DNA of 64,000 nucleotides, from contig NZ_CP025791.1 in the NCBI RefSeq assembly GCF_002886045.1, forward strand, positions 2,743,001 to 2,807,000, in the 5' to 3' direction. Below, in pieces: positions 15,891-24,176 of the stretch. The notes below the pieces were generated by a model. It searched no databases and had not been told where the DNA came from. It was given only the letters and a program-made list of their open reading frames with translations. The translations under genes were made by a program, and so were the position numbers. How positions within the stretch are numbered: position 1 is the first letter of the stretch; every line of letters starts with the position of its first letter. The DNA is from Flavivirga eckloniae. GTDB lineage: Bacteria; Bacteroidota; Bacteroidia; Flavobacteriales; Flavobacteriaceae.

Positions 15891-16008
15891 ACACAACAAC
15901 GTATCCTATAGTCAATTGCTACGCCATTTAAAGGTTTTTCGAAGATTTCTGGCGAAACCCCTACACGTTCTCCCCTTTTGCTATCTTAGTACAAAATCGC
16001 AACAAACC
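15891..16008 (+). repeat. Truncated attC-like site (left arm only)
   Basis: ACACAACAACGTATCCTATAGTC followed by AATTGC resembles the left arm of the other sites, an inner imperfect hairpin GGTTTTTCG/CGAAACCCC follows, and TTGCTATCTTAGTAC resembles the segment before the right arm. The right arm and GTT box are absent: the next gene starts at 16009. A similar orphan left arm occurs at 21163. Confidence 0.5.
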
Positions 16009-16329
16009 ATGAATAAACTCGAGTTCAGCATATCATTAAGAGAAAAAGGATTAGTCAAAAACGAAATGATAAAGGAAATGGAGGAAAATGGCTTTGATCA
16101 ATCTGAGATAGACTATTATTTAAAAAAGTCTGATGAAATCTACTTGAATCAACTATTAAATTATAAGCAATCAAGTGGACAGACAAAATCTAGTCGGACT
16201 TTTAAATCTATTACTCTATTGATTAGTTTGGCTTTGCTTGCAGGAGTCTTTTTCGGATATGCTTCAATAGGTCTAATAGGACTTTTTATTTTTTGGAGTT
16301 TAGTAAAATTCGGTTCATATCGGCGATAA
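16009..16329 (+). CDS. Small membrane protein of unknown function
   Basis: A 106-residue protein from ATG 16009; the longer frame from 15916 is the attC arm read as protein. The first 55 residues are charged and helical (LREKGLVKNEMIKEMEENGF), then two membrane segments follow (about 65-83 and 85-101) and a short basic C-terminus FGSYRR. No family recognised. It lies in the array on the common strand. Confidence 0.6.
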   Translation: MNKLEFSISLREKGLVKNEMIKEMEENGFDQSEIDYYLKKSDEIYLNQLLNYKQSSGQTKSSRTFKSITLLISLALLAGVFFGYASIGLIGLFIFWSLVKFGSYRR

Positions 16330-16485
16330 AAAAATAAGAAGCAATTCGGATTAAGAATCACACCGATTTCGGACTTGACTCTGATTTGCTATATTGTGGA
16401 GGTTTAGAAGTTCGTCGCTAGTCAGCAAAGTTGGGGTACAGTCGGACTGATTAGCTGAACGTCTAATCTTTGTAGATAAAAAACT
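16330..16485. other. Non-coding stretch left of attC site 8
   Basis: No gene. Several short inverted repeats are visible (GCTAGTCAGC near 16418 with GACTGATTAGC near 16445; CGGATT/AATC motifs near 16350), consistent with a worn attC-like element, but no clean AAC/GTT boxes could be assigned. With attC site 8 it fills the 303 bp between the genes. Confidence 0.5.
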
Positions 16486-16622
16486 GCCACTAACAATTTA
16501 TAACAGCAATTACGGCAGATTCGACTAGATCAGAATCCACTCGGAATTGTTAAGGTCAATGACCAAACCGAAAACTAACGCATAAAAACCCATAACTGAC
16601 GGTTATATGAGCCGTTGTAAAG
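16486..16622 (+). repeat. attC-like site 8
   Basis: Left box GCCACTAAC (16486-16494), right box GTTGTAAAG (16614-16622). The interior (GCAATTACGGC, AGATTCGACTAGATCAGAATC, CACTCGGAATTG, ACCGAAAACTAACGC) is closely similar to site 6, so sites 6 and 8 form a subfamily. The left box has no matching cassette start upstream, so the previous cassette is broken. Confidence 0.6.
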
Positions 16623-16632
16623 ACCAAAATAA

Positions 16633-17379
16633 GTGACCTACCAAGAAAAAAATACAGAAGGATTTATTTCTAACTTCATAAAAAGCTTTTGGAAGTTTGA
16701 AACTTTTGAAAAACAATGCAACTATGAAATCCTTCCAGACGGATTTTTCGACTTGATATTTGAAATCAAAAATGGACAAATTACCAAAGTATCGCTAACT
16801 GGAGTTTGGACAAACCAAATTCAAGTAACGATTCCAAAAAACACAAAATTGATTGGCGTTCGCTTCAAACTGATTTCTGCCGAGTATATCTTCAAACAAT
16901 CAATCAAAGAACTTAAAAACACAAAAACAGAATTACCAACGACTTTTTGGGGTTTTCAAAATTTTGACTTTAACAACTTTGAGAAAGTCACAGATTCGAT
17001 AATCGAAAAATTACAATATGGACTCAAAAACCTAAAAGAAATAGATAACAGAAAATTTGAACTCTTCAAGATTCTCTACGAACAAAAAGGCGAGATTTCA
17101 ATTAAGGAGCTTTCACAAAGGATTTTTTGGAGCAATCGACAAATCAATAGGTATTTTAACAGCAAATTTGGCTTCTCACTAAAAACATTTTGTAATATTT
17201 TAAAATGCTACTCTTCCTTAAAACACATTTCAAAAGGTAACCTTTTCCCCGAAAATGATTACTACGATCAAGCTCATTTTATCAAACAAATAAAGCAAAT
17301 TACTGGAACGACTCCGAGCAATTTACATTTGAATAAAAACGACCGATTTTTACAATTGACCACCATTAAGGCAACTTAA
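16633..17379 (+). CDS. AraC-family transcriptional regulator (short sensing domain)
   Basis: A 248-residue protein that starts with GTG at 16633, 19 bp after the cassette boundary; no ATG is available upstream in frame. The N-terminal 150 residues match the common domain of AraC proteins with YEILPDGFFDLIFEI and IGVRFK, and the C-terminal HTH pair includes ISIKELSQRIFWSNRQINRYF and a weakened second half TGTTPSNLH. Two glyoxalase-fold genes follow on the same strand (gap 28 bp to the first), so it probably regulates them. Confidence 0.82.
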   Translation: MTYQEKNTEGFISNFIKSFWKFETFEKQCNYEILPDGFFDLIFEIKNGQITKVSLTGVWTNQIQVTIPKNTKLIGVRFKLISAEYIFKQSIKELKNTKTELPTTFWGFQNFDFNNFEKVTDSIIEKLQYGLKNLKEIDNRKFELFKILYEQKGEISIKELSQRIFWSNRQINRYFNSKFGFSLKTFCNILKCYSSLKHISKGNLFPENDYYDQAHFIKQIKQITGTTPSNLHLNKNDRFLQLTTIKAT

Positions 17380-17407
17380 ATTTGTTCTATCATTAAAATT
17401 AAATAAG

Positions 17408-17833
17408 ATGAAAGTAAATAAATTAACGCCTAATTTTGAGGTGAAAGACATTAGAAAAACCGTAGAATTTTATCAATCAGTTTTAGGATTCACACTTGTA
17501 ATGGCTGTTCCTGAAACACAAGATGGAATCGAACAATCATTTGCTGATGGTAAAGAATATGTTTACGCATTGGTTAGTAAGGACAATGTAGAAATGATGT
17601 TTCAACGAACCGAAAGCTTCAAAAGAGATGTATTTTTTGCTAAAGACCTTTCAATATCAGCGAGTGTTTCGTTCTATATGGAAATTGAAGGAGTTGACAG
17701 CTTTTATGAACATATTAAAAGTGAAGGACTGAATCCAACTGAACTGAAAACAGCTTGGTATGGAATGCGGGAATTTTACCTGACTGATAATAACGGCTAC
17801 ATCCTAGGATTTGCAGAAAAAAGTGCAGAATAA
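17408..17833 (+). CDS. Glyoxalase/VOC-family protein
   Basis: A 141-residue VOC (vicinal oxygen chelate) protein with two beta-alpha-beta-beta-beta units: LTPNFEVKDIRKTVEFYQSV at the start and VSFYMEIEGVDSFYEHIKSEG...FYLTDNNGYILGFAE at the end. The family includes glyoxalase I, dioxygenases and bleomycin/fosfomycin resistance proteins. The length and YLTDNNGYILGF motif fit the bleomycin-resistance-like group, but metal-binding residues cannot be assigned with certainty. It shares a cassette with the AraC gene. Confidence 0.82.
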   Translation: MKVNKLTPNFEVKDIRKTVEFYQSVLGFTLVMAVPETQDGIEQSFADGKEYVYALVSKDNVEMMFQRTESFKRDVFFAKDLSISASVSFYMEIEGVDSFYEHIKSEGLNPTELKTAWYGMREFYLTDNNGYILGFAEKSAE

Positions 17834-17844
17834 CACAAAAAACG

Positions 17845-17978
17845 GCACACAACAAAGTAAACGCAATAGCGGTTTAGGTAAACACCTAAACCGTTTTTGT
17901 GTTTGTTTTAAGTATATTGCTTAACCGAAAATTAATTACGTATAATCCGCTACTGCGTTTATACTAACCGTTAACGGT
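17845..17978 (+). repeat. attC-like site 9
   Basis: Left box GCACACAAC (17845-17853). Outer arms GTAAACGCAATAGCGG and CCGCTACTGCGTTTATAC pair strongly. The inner stem at 17870-17893 is a perfect 10-bp hairpin (CGGTTTAGGT/ACCTAAACCG). Right box GTTAACGGT (17970-17978) opens the next cassette. The preceding cassette start GTTGTAAAG matches this left box only over GTTGT. Confidence 0.7.
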
Positions 17979-18064
17979 AATCAAAAAAACATGAAAGTAG
18001 AATGAGACATTTGACTAAATACATGAAATGAATCTACTTCAGTAATCAATTAGAAAATAGTAAA

Positions 18065-18445
18065 ATGACAAAGAAATACAATCCAGTTGTTTATTTTGAA
18101 ATTCCGGTTACGGACATTGATAGAGCAATTAAATTTTATAAATCTGTATTTAACCTCACTTTTGAAAGAGAAGTAATTGACAAAAATGAAATGGCTTTGT
18201 TTCCATTCTTGGACGAAAGCGCTGGAATTTCAGGAGCATTAGCGAAAGGGGAAATCTACAAGCCAACAAATAATGGAGTTGTGATTTACTTTAAAACCGA
18301 AAACATAGACAAGTCTTTAAGAATGGCGATTGAAAGTGGTGGGCAATTGTTGTATCCAAAAACATCAAATGGAGACTTAGGTTTTGTTGCGGAATTTGAA
18401 GATAGTGAAGGAAATAGAATTGCCTTACATCAATCATCAAATTGA
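18065..18445 (+). CDS. Glyoxalase/VOC-family protein
   Basis: A 126-residue VOC protein: VYFEIPVTDIDRAIKFYKSV begins the first module and GFVAEFEDSEGNRIALHQ ends the second; the final glutamate/histidine region resembles the metal site of PhnB/glyoxalase-like proteins. It is flanked by attC sites 9 and 10 with a 9/9 complementary boundary pair, so it is the cleanest single-gene cassette after the first three. Substrate unknown. Confidence 0.83.
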   Translation: MTKKYNPVVYFEIPVTDIDRAIKFYKSVFNLTFEREVIDKNEMALFPFLDESAGISGALAKGEIYKPTNNGVVIYFKTENIDKSLRMAIESGGQLLYPKTSNGDLGFVAEFEDSEGNRIALHQSSN

Positions 18446-18836
18446 TGTGGGAAGAAAAAACAACCGTTAACATTGTGTCCTATAAATAATTGCTCCCCTT
18501 AGCTTAACCTAAGGGGAGCTGTCTGTTTGATAGCTTCTGATTTTCCTGCGAAAAACCCTCGCACTGAATTATTGCCTTTGTTTTTTACCAAATTTAGTAC
18601 TGAAACTTAGTGTGTTGAAGGTTAAACAATCTTAACAATAAAAAATGTCCGTTATTTCTTAAAAAGACAGTCAAAATTTCATCGTAAATTTGAAGTAAAA
18701 AGATTAACTTCAGTCAGAAATTTAGAAAAAATAACATTTTCGCAATCATTTTATACAAAAAATCAATCATGGATATTAATAAGATATTGATGATCACTAG
18801 GATTAAAAATATTTATAGATTATAACAGAACTAATT
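18446..18836. other. Right end of the cassette array: degraded attC site 10 and AT-rich spacer
   Basis: 391 bp with no gene. Left part (18463-18620) is attC-like site 10. The rest (18621-18836) is AT-rich and should contain the promoter of the hydroxylase gene; no further structure seen. Confidence 0.6.
18463..18620 (+). repeat. attC-like site 10 (right arm degraded)
   Basis: Left box ACCGTTAAC (18463-18471) is the exact reverse complement of the cassette start GTTAACGGT (17970-17978), although GTTAAC is itself palindromic. A perfect 11-bp hairpin GCTCCCCTTAG/CTAAGGGGAGC follows at 18492-18519. The right arm is poorly conserved; GTTAAACA near 18621 may be the remnant right box. Confidence 0.6.
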
Positions 18837-19625
18837 ATGAAGAGTCAAGAAATAAAACTGGTAGATGGAGGCAAGAAATCCTCAACCTTTAAAGACAGAT
18901 TGGTATCAAAAATCATGAAATCATATTTAGGGTTTGTAGATCGTATGATTACAAAAACTGTAAAGAATAAGGTGGGAGAAACGAACATCGCAAATTACAA
19001 AGAGTTATATGCCTTAGAAAAGAATTGGACAAGTATACGTAAAGAACTAGATCAGCTATTGAACCAATTAGATACCGTTGTTTATTATGAGGATGTAGAT
19101 AAGCGATATTCTAGAGAAACTGGTGATGAAAAAACCAAAAAGAAAGACTCTTGGAAAATAGAACAATTTTATCTCTACGGTCATCGTATAGAACGTGGCT
19201 TTAAGCGCTCTCCATTAACGGGAAAACTACTTGAAAAAATTCCGGGAATACAAACCGCATTATTTTCAATATTACAACCAAAAGCTCATATAAAGCCACA
19301 TCACGGCGAGTATGCAGGCTTATTGCGCTGTCATTTAGGATTAAAGGTAGATTCTCCCGAAGCATGTAAAATAAGGGTGAATGATGAATTTTTCCATTGG
19401 AAAGAAGGCAAAATATTCATTTTCGATCATACAAACGAACACGAAGCTTGGAATAATTCTGAAAGTATACGGGTAATATTAATATTTGATTTTGTTAGAA
19501 AATTACCTTTCCCTTTGTCTTTATTAAATAAAATAGGATTAAAAATGCTAGGAAAATCCAGTCATATTAAAAATGCTAAGAAAATTTTTGAAAATGGACC
19601 AAATCAAGTTCTGGAACCTGTTTAA
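18837..19625 (+). CDS. Aspartyl/asparaginyl beta-hydroxylase-domain protein
   Basis: A 262-residue soluble protein. The C-terminal part is a jelly-roll Fe(II)/2-oxoglutarate hydroxylase domain of the Asp/Asn hydroxylase type: KPHHGEYAGLLRCHLGL holds the first iron-ligand histidine, FIFDHTNEHEAWNNS the second, and the arginine of ESIRVILIFD the likely 2-oxoglutarate contact. Some bacterial relatives act on lipids or peptides, so the substrate is open. It is followed after 34 bp by an MdaB-like gene. It lies just outside the last attC-like site. Confidence 0.85.
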   Translation: MKSQEIKLVDGGKKSSTFKDRLVSKIMKSYLGFVDRMITKTVKNKVGETNIANYKELYALEKNWTSIRKELDQLLNQLDTVVYYEDVDKRYSRETGDEKTKKKDSWKIEQFYLYGHRIERGFKRSPLTGKLLEKIPGIQTALFSILQPKAHIKPHHGEYAGLLRCHLGLKVDSPEACKIRVNDEFFHWKEGKIFIFDHTNEHEAWNNSESIRVILIFDFVRKLPFPLSLLNKIGLKMLGKSSHIKNAKKIFENGPNQVLEPV

Positions 19626-19659
19626 CATAAAATGCAATCATTAATAAAAATCACCCCCA

Positions 19660-20262
19660 ATGAAAAAAACAATACTGATTATTAATGCACATCAAAAATA
19701 TGACGGAATATCAGAAGGTAAACTTAATAAAGCATTTGTTGATGCTGCAACAACTTATCTAAAAGAAAACGAATTTAACATTATTCATACACATACAGAA
19801 CAACCTTATTCTATTGATGATGAACTTCAGAAACTGGTACAAACAGATTTTATTATTTTTCAAAGCCCTGTGTATTGGTTTGGAGTACCATGGATAACAA
19901 AAAAATACTTTGATGAGGTATGGTCTGCAGGGTATACTACCGTAACATGCTCGGGAGATGGCCGAACTCGTGAAGATCCAAGTCGCCGCTACGGAACAGG
20001 CGGATTGATGAACGACAAATCTTATATGTTATCTCTAACATACGCATCACCTAAAATGGAATTTGACAATCCGAGTGGGTTTTATGATGGTAAAAGTATA
20101 GACGACGCAAATATAGGCACACATAAAATATTTCAATTTTGTGGGCTTCAAATGTTGCAAACCTATGCTATATATAATGTTCATAAAGAAGAGAATCTAA
20201 ACTTAGAAAAAGAATTAGATATATTTCGAAAAACCTTAAAATCAAATTTTTTGTCAAACTAG
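19660..20262 (+). CDS. mdaB: NAD(P)H:quinone oxidoreductase, MdaB/flavodoxin-like
   Basis: A 200-residue flavodoxin-fold enzyme. Residues 4-20 (ILIINAHQKYDGISEGK) form the FMN/FAD phosphate loop region, QSPVYWFGVPWITKKYFDEV is the NQO-family signature, and the insert GDGRTREDPSRRYGTGG is typical for MdaB. MdaB reduces quinones by two electrons and protects against oxidative stress. It lies 34 bp downstream of the hydroxylase gene, so the two are likely cotranscribed. Confidence 0.87.
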   Translation: MKKTILIINAHQKYDGISEGKLNKAFVDAATTYLKENEFNIIHTHTEQPYSIDDELQKLVQTDFIIFQSPVYWFGVPWITKKYFDEVWSAGYTTVTCSGDGRTREDPSRRYGTGGLMNDKSYMLSLTYASPKMEFDNPSGFYDGKSIDDANIGTHKIFQFCGLQMLQTYAIYNVHKEENLNLEKELDIFRKTLKSNFLSN

Positions 20263-20481
20263 AGCTTATTTTTTCAATAAATCACTTTTAAAGCAAAACA
20301 TTTTTTTTGAACATTACGCACTAAAAATAAAAGAATTCTCTAAAGAAATTTTTTCGACAATAGTTATTTTAACATAGAAGATTCACGTTAAACTATTAAA
20401 AATAACAATATTAGATGATAAAAATCATTTGATAAATAAAAACAACTACAGAACTTTGCTTATCAAAAATAAATTCATGTC

Positions 20482-21036
20482 ATGAAAGTAACATTCTTAT
20501 CTTTCTGTTTCATTATACTTTCTATTTTCTCTCATGGACAAGAAGATAATCAATTAACAAAAAGCACCAGTATAGGTTTTGAGTTAGATGCAGTACCATA
20601 TATCTTTAAAGGTTATTATGGGTCGGTTTGGGTCGGTCATAATCATTTTAGATATCGAGCGGTAATTACAAAAATAGAAACACCAGACTTTATATTAGAG
20701 GATGGTTTTACCAATAATGAAATTAACGTTTATGCAGCTATTGTAGATTACTTTTTTAAACCAGGCTTTGAAGGTTGGTGGATAGGACCTGGCTTAGAAT
20801 ATTGGGATGCTAAGATACAGACCAACGCAAAATTAGAAACTGTAGAATACAACAATACCATATTTACTATTGGCGGAGGATATGTCTGGAAATTTTACAA
20901 GAACTTTTACTTAAACCCTTGGGTAGCTGGACATTTTAGGATTGCGGGTGATAAAGATGTAATAGTTGATCAAAGTATTTTTGAAACTCCTTTGTTTACA
21001 CCTGAAATATCCTTAAAGTTAGGTTGGCATTTCTAA
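20482..21036 (+). CDS. Small outer-membrane barrel-type protein
   Basis: A 184-residue protein with a signal peptide (cleavage near residue 19, FSHGQ). The mature part alternates polar and aromatic residues in about eight strands (for example WWIGPGLEYWDAKI, TIGGGYVWKFYKNFYLNP) and ends in aromatic LGWHF, typical of outer-membrane beta barrels. No defined family. The preceding 219 bp are AT-rich and hold no gene. Confidence 0.65.
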   Translation: MKVTFLSFCFIILSIFSHGQEDNQLTKSTSIGFELDAVPYIFKGYYGSVWVGHNHFRYRAVITKIETPDFILEDGFTNNEINVYAAIVDYFFKPGFEGWWIGPGLEYWDAKIQTNAKLETVEYNNTIFTIGGGYVWKFYKNFYLNPWVAGHFRIAGDKDVIVDQSIFETPLFTPEISLKLGWHF

Positions 21037-21049
21037 TGTTAAACCATAA

Positions 21050-21145
21050 ATGATGAACAGAAGAAAATTTATTACTCTTTCTATAGCTGAAACCATTACT
21101 GTTGATGGAGTAGCGTTACCAAAATCTATAAGACGCCCAGAATGA
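21050..21145 (+). pseudogene. Remnant of a Tat-signal protein gene
   Basis: A 31-codon frame beginning MMNRRKFITLSIA resembles the start of a twin-arginine (RRKF) exported enzyme, but it ends after ALPKSIRRPE. Nothing similar continues. It is probably the 5' fragment of a deleted gene, close to the orphan attC arm at 21163. Confidence 0.4.
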
Positions 21146-21162
21146 CTATTTAACTAAACGAT

Positions 21163-21194
21163 GTACAACAACATATCCTATAAAACATAACTAG
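21163..21194 (+). repeat. Orphan attC-like left arm
   Basis: GTACAACAACATATCCTATA resembles the left arm of the truncated site at 15891 (ACACAACAACGTATCCTATA; 17 of 20 positions agree). No right arm follows before the tex gene end. It suggests that the array once reached further right. Confidence 0.45.
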
Positions 21195-21238
21195 TAAGTG
21201 CTAAATTGTAAAATTGAATCTGTTTAAAAAAACAAAAA

Positions 21239-23380
21239 CTATTTATGCAATTTTAACTGTATACGCTTTCGCGGAATATCAACCTCCAATACTTTTACTA
21301 TAATCTGCTGATGCAAACTTACATGCTCATTAACATCTTTAACAAATGAGTCAGACAAATTTGATACATGAATCAAACCACTTTCTTTAATCCCAACATC
21401 AACAAAACAGCCAAAATTGGTAATATTATTTACAATACCGGGTAATAATTGCCCTTCCCTTAAATCTGAAATGGTTTTTATATTCTGGTTAAAGGTGAAC
21501 ACTTTAGCTTGTTCCCGAATATCCAACCCTGGTTTTTCAAGCTCTTTAACAATATCTTGAAGTGTTGGTAATCCTACCGATTCGGTGCAATAATTTTTAA
21601 GTTCAATTTTTTTAAGAAGTTGAGCATTACCTATAAGTTCCTGAACACTTTTACCCAGATCTTTAGCCATTCTAGTAACCACAGTGTAACTTTCTGGATG
21701 TACGGCCGAATCGTCCAACGGATTTTTTGCTTCCTTAATTCTTAAAAAGGCAGCACCCTGCTCGAAAGCCTTACCACCTAAACGCGGTACTTTTTTAATA
21801 TCATTTCTCGATGTAAACACCCCATTTTCACTACGGAAATTAAATATGTTTTCTGCTAACTTGGGTCCAATACCAGATACATAGCTCAACAAACTTTTAC
21901 TAGCTGTATTTATGTTTACGCCTACCGAATTTACACAGTGCTCTACAACACCATCCAACGATTTTTGAAGCTTTGTTTGGTCTACATCATGCTGATATTG
22001 ACCTACACCGATAGACTTCGCATCAATTTTAACCAATTCTGCCAAAGGATCTTGTAAACGACGACCAATAGATACAGAACCTCTTACGGTAACATCATAA
22101 TCCGGAAATTCTTCTCGTGCTATTTTGGATGCTGAATAAATACTCGCTCCAGCCTCACTAACTACAAACACCTGAATGTCGTTTTTAAACCGAATCTTTC
22201 TAACCAAGGCTTCCGTTTCTCTTGATGCTGTACCATTTCCTATGGCAATAGCTTCAATCTTGTACGCATCTGCTAGTGAACTTATTTTTTTCATAGCACC
22301 CACAGAGTCACTTTTTGGTGGATGCGGATAAATGGTTTCATTATACTTTAATTGCCCTTGTGCATCTAAACACACGACCTTACAGCCAGTTCTAAATCCA
22401 GGGTCTATAGCCAACACACGTTTTTCACCCAGAGGGGACCCTAACAACAACTGCTTTAAGTTTTTTGCAAATACAGTTATTGCAGACTCATCTGCTTTTT
22501 CTTTTGCTATTTGTAAAGCCTCATTACTTAACGATGGCAACAATAAACGTTTGTAAGCATCTGCAATAGCCAATTCTATTTGGTCTGCACATTCGTTATT
22601 ACTTCGAATAATTCTACTTTCAATTTTATCTAAAGCCCGATCATTATCTATTTCTATTTTAACTCTTATAAAACCTTCTTTTTCTGCCCTTAAAATAGCT
22701 AACAATCTATGAGATGGTATTCTACTTAAACTCTCCGACCAGTCAAAATAATCCCTAAACTTTTGTGCAGCTTCTGCTTTTGCACCATTAGTATCATCTT
22801 TTATTTTAACCTCTTTTGTAGAAATCATGGCATGTCTCTCTAACTGATAACGAATGTTGTTTCTAATATCGGTACGCTCGTTTATCCATTCGGAAATGAT
22901 GTGTCTTGCACCTTCCAAAGCATCTTCAACCGAATCAATACTTCCTTTTACATATTTAAAAGCAATCGATTCTACATCATTTGCATTCTGACTCATGATG
23001 ATTTTAGCCAAAGGTTCCAAACCGTTTTTACGAGCTGTTTCTGCTTTGGTTTTTCTACTTTTCTTATACGGTAAATAAATATCTTCAAGAGTTGTTAAAT
23101 CTTGAGCATCTCCTATTTTCTGACTCAATTCCGGAGTTAAAACACCCTGCTCTTCAAGTGCTTTTAAAATAGCAGCTTTCCGTTTTTCTAAAGCTTCATA
23201 TTGTTCCTTATACTTTACAATCTCACCAATTTGAACCTCATCCAAATTCCCTGTTCGCTCCTTTCGGTAACGGGAAATAAAAGGAACGGTACAGGCCTCA
23301 TTTAATAATTCAATAGTATTTTTTACAGATTGCTTCGAAAGCGGTAGGCGGGAAGTTATAAACTTTAAAATATCGGTCAT
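21239..23380 (-). CDS. tex: Tex-family RNA-binding transcription accessory protein
   Basis: A 713-residue protein of normal Tex length. Order: N-terminal helical Tex domain (about 1-310), YqgF-like RNase H domain starting VLAIDPGFRTGCKVVCLD (about 322), helix-hairpin-helix repeats (SYVSGIGPKLAENIF; VPRLGGKAFEQGAAFLRI, about 495-560), and a C-terminal S1 domain (GIVNNITNFGCFVDVGIKES, about 640-710). Tex binds RNA/DNA at the transcribing polymerase. It is monocistronic and converges with the array side. Confidence 0.96.
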   Translation of the reverse strand: MTDILKFITSRLPLSKQSVKNTIELLNEACTVPFISRYRKERTGNLDEVQIGEIVKYKEQYEALEKRKAAILKALEEQGVLTPELSQKIGDAQDLTTLEDIYLPYKKSRKTKAETARKNGLEPLAKIIMSQNANDVESIAFKYVKGSIDSVEDALEGARHIISEWINERTDIRNNIRYQLERHAMISTKEVKIKDDTNGAKAEAAQKFRDYFDWSESLSRIPSHRLLAILRAEKEGFIRVKIEIDNDRALDKIESRIIRSNNECADQIELAIADAYKRLLLPSLSNEALQIAKEKADESAITVFAKNLKQLLLGSPLGEKRVLAIDPGFRTGCKVVCLDAQGQLKYNETIYPHPPKSDSVGAMKKISSLADAYKIEAIAIGNGTASRETEALVRKIRFKNDIQVFVVSEAGASIYSASKIAREEFPDYDVTVRGSVSIGRRLQDPLAELVKIDAKSIGVGQYQHDVDQTKLQKSLDGVVEHCVNSVGVNINTASKSLLSYVSGIGPKLAENIFNFRSENGVFTSRNDIKKVPRLGGKAFEQGAAFLRIKEAKNPLDDSAVHPESYTVVTRMAKDLGKSVQELIGNAQLLKKIELKNYCTESVGLPTLQDIVKELEKPGLDIREQAKVFTFNQNIKTISDLREGQLLPGIVNNITNFGCFVDVGIKESGLIHVSNLSDSFVKDVNEHVSLHQQIIVKVLEVDIPRKRIQLKLHK

Positions 23381-23411
23381 TTATTTAAAAAAATTAATTG
23401 AGAGCATAAAA

Positions 23412-23449
23412 AAATCTCGTCTTCAAAAATAACATTGAAAACGAGATTT
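23412..23449 (-). terminator. Intrinsic terminator of the OmpA/lipocalin operon
   Basis: AAATCTCGT (23412-23420) and ACGAGATTT (23441-23449) form a 9-bp stem extended by TTCAA/TTGAA. On the minus strand it is followed by a run of T, 20 bp after the OmpA-type stop codon. Confidence 0.75.
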
Positions 23450-23468
23450 ATGCAAGTAAATTGTAATT

Positions 23469-24173
23469 TTAGTTATTCGCTTCTGCTTTTGCCTCTTTAA
23501 TCATTTTTTCATTAGGTAAAATAGCGATGTTTACACGTCTGTTCTTTGCTCTACCCGCTGTAGTAGAATTATCATGCATCGGTTGGGTTTCTCCAAACCA
23601 ATTTGTGGTAAATCTACCAGAGCTAAGCCCTTTACCTTTAAAATAATTAGTAACAGCATAAGCTCTGTTTTTCGATAAGCTCATATTATAGTTAGCATCA
23701 CCTGTATTATCCGTATGCCCTACTACTAGAATATTGGTATTTGGGTATTCTCTAAAAACATTAGCTAATTTGTTTAACGTTTCTTGGGAGCGTGAGTTAA
23801 TATTGTACTTGTTAGTGTCGAAATAAACCCCACTACCTTCATCGAAGGTTACAACAATACCATCATCAACACGTTCAACCTCTGCTCCGGGGATTTCTTC
23901 TTCTATTTTTTGAGCCTGCTTATCCATTTTATTACCAATAAGCACTCCGGCTGTTCCCCCAACAACACCTCCTATTACTGCTCCTAGCTCACCATTTCCG
24001 CCTTTACCAACATTATTGCCAATAATAGCTCCTAAAATAGCACCTCCCGTAGCACCAATTACAGCACCTTTTTGCTTATTGTTAGCATTTTGAACCGCTT
24101 TACAATGTGTTAAACTTATAGTTAAAACAAATGCTAAAAGGATTAATCCGATTTTATTTAAAAGTGTCTTCAT
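23469..24173 (-). CDS. OmpA-family lipoprotein with glycine-zipper segment
   Basis: A 234-residue protein. Lipobox LTHC at about Cys 24; a glycine-zipper region of alternating Gly/Ala/Ile/Val (about 36-85, GAILGAIIGNNVGKGG) that may span or associate with a membrane; and a C-terminal OmpA peptidoglycan-binding domain (about 112-220) with VVGHTDNTGDANYNMSLSKN and GRAKNRRVNIAI. Anchors the outer membrane to the cell wall. It starts 3 bp after the stop of the lipocalin-type gene, so the two form an operon. Confidence 0.92.
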   Translation of the reverse strand: MKTLLNKIGLILLAFVLTISLTHCKAVQNANNKQKGAVIGATGGAILGAIIGNNVGKGGNGELGAVIGGVVGGTAGVLIGNKMDKQAQKIEEEIPGAEVERVDDGIVVTFDEGSGVYFDTNKYNINSRSQETLNKLANVFREYPNTNILVVGHTDNTGDANYNMSLSKNRAYAVTNYFKGKGLSSGRFTTNWFGETQPMHDNSTTAGRAKNRRVNIAILPNEKMIKEAKAEANN

Positions 24174-24176
24174 TTT

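Noticed and set aside
15916-16008. Longer N-terminus of the small membrane protein from 15916
   Set aside because: It reads through the truncated attC-like element; ATG 16009 fits the other genes.
5479-18620. An integron integrase inside the array
   Set aside because: No tyrosine recombinase motif (R..HxxR..Y) was found on either strand in this window; only an IS481 DDE transposase is present.
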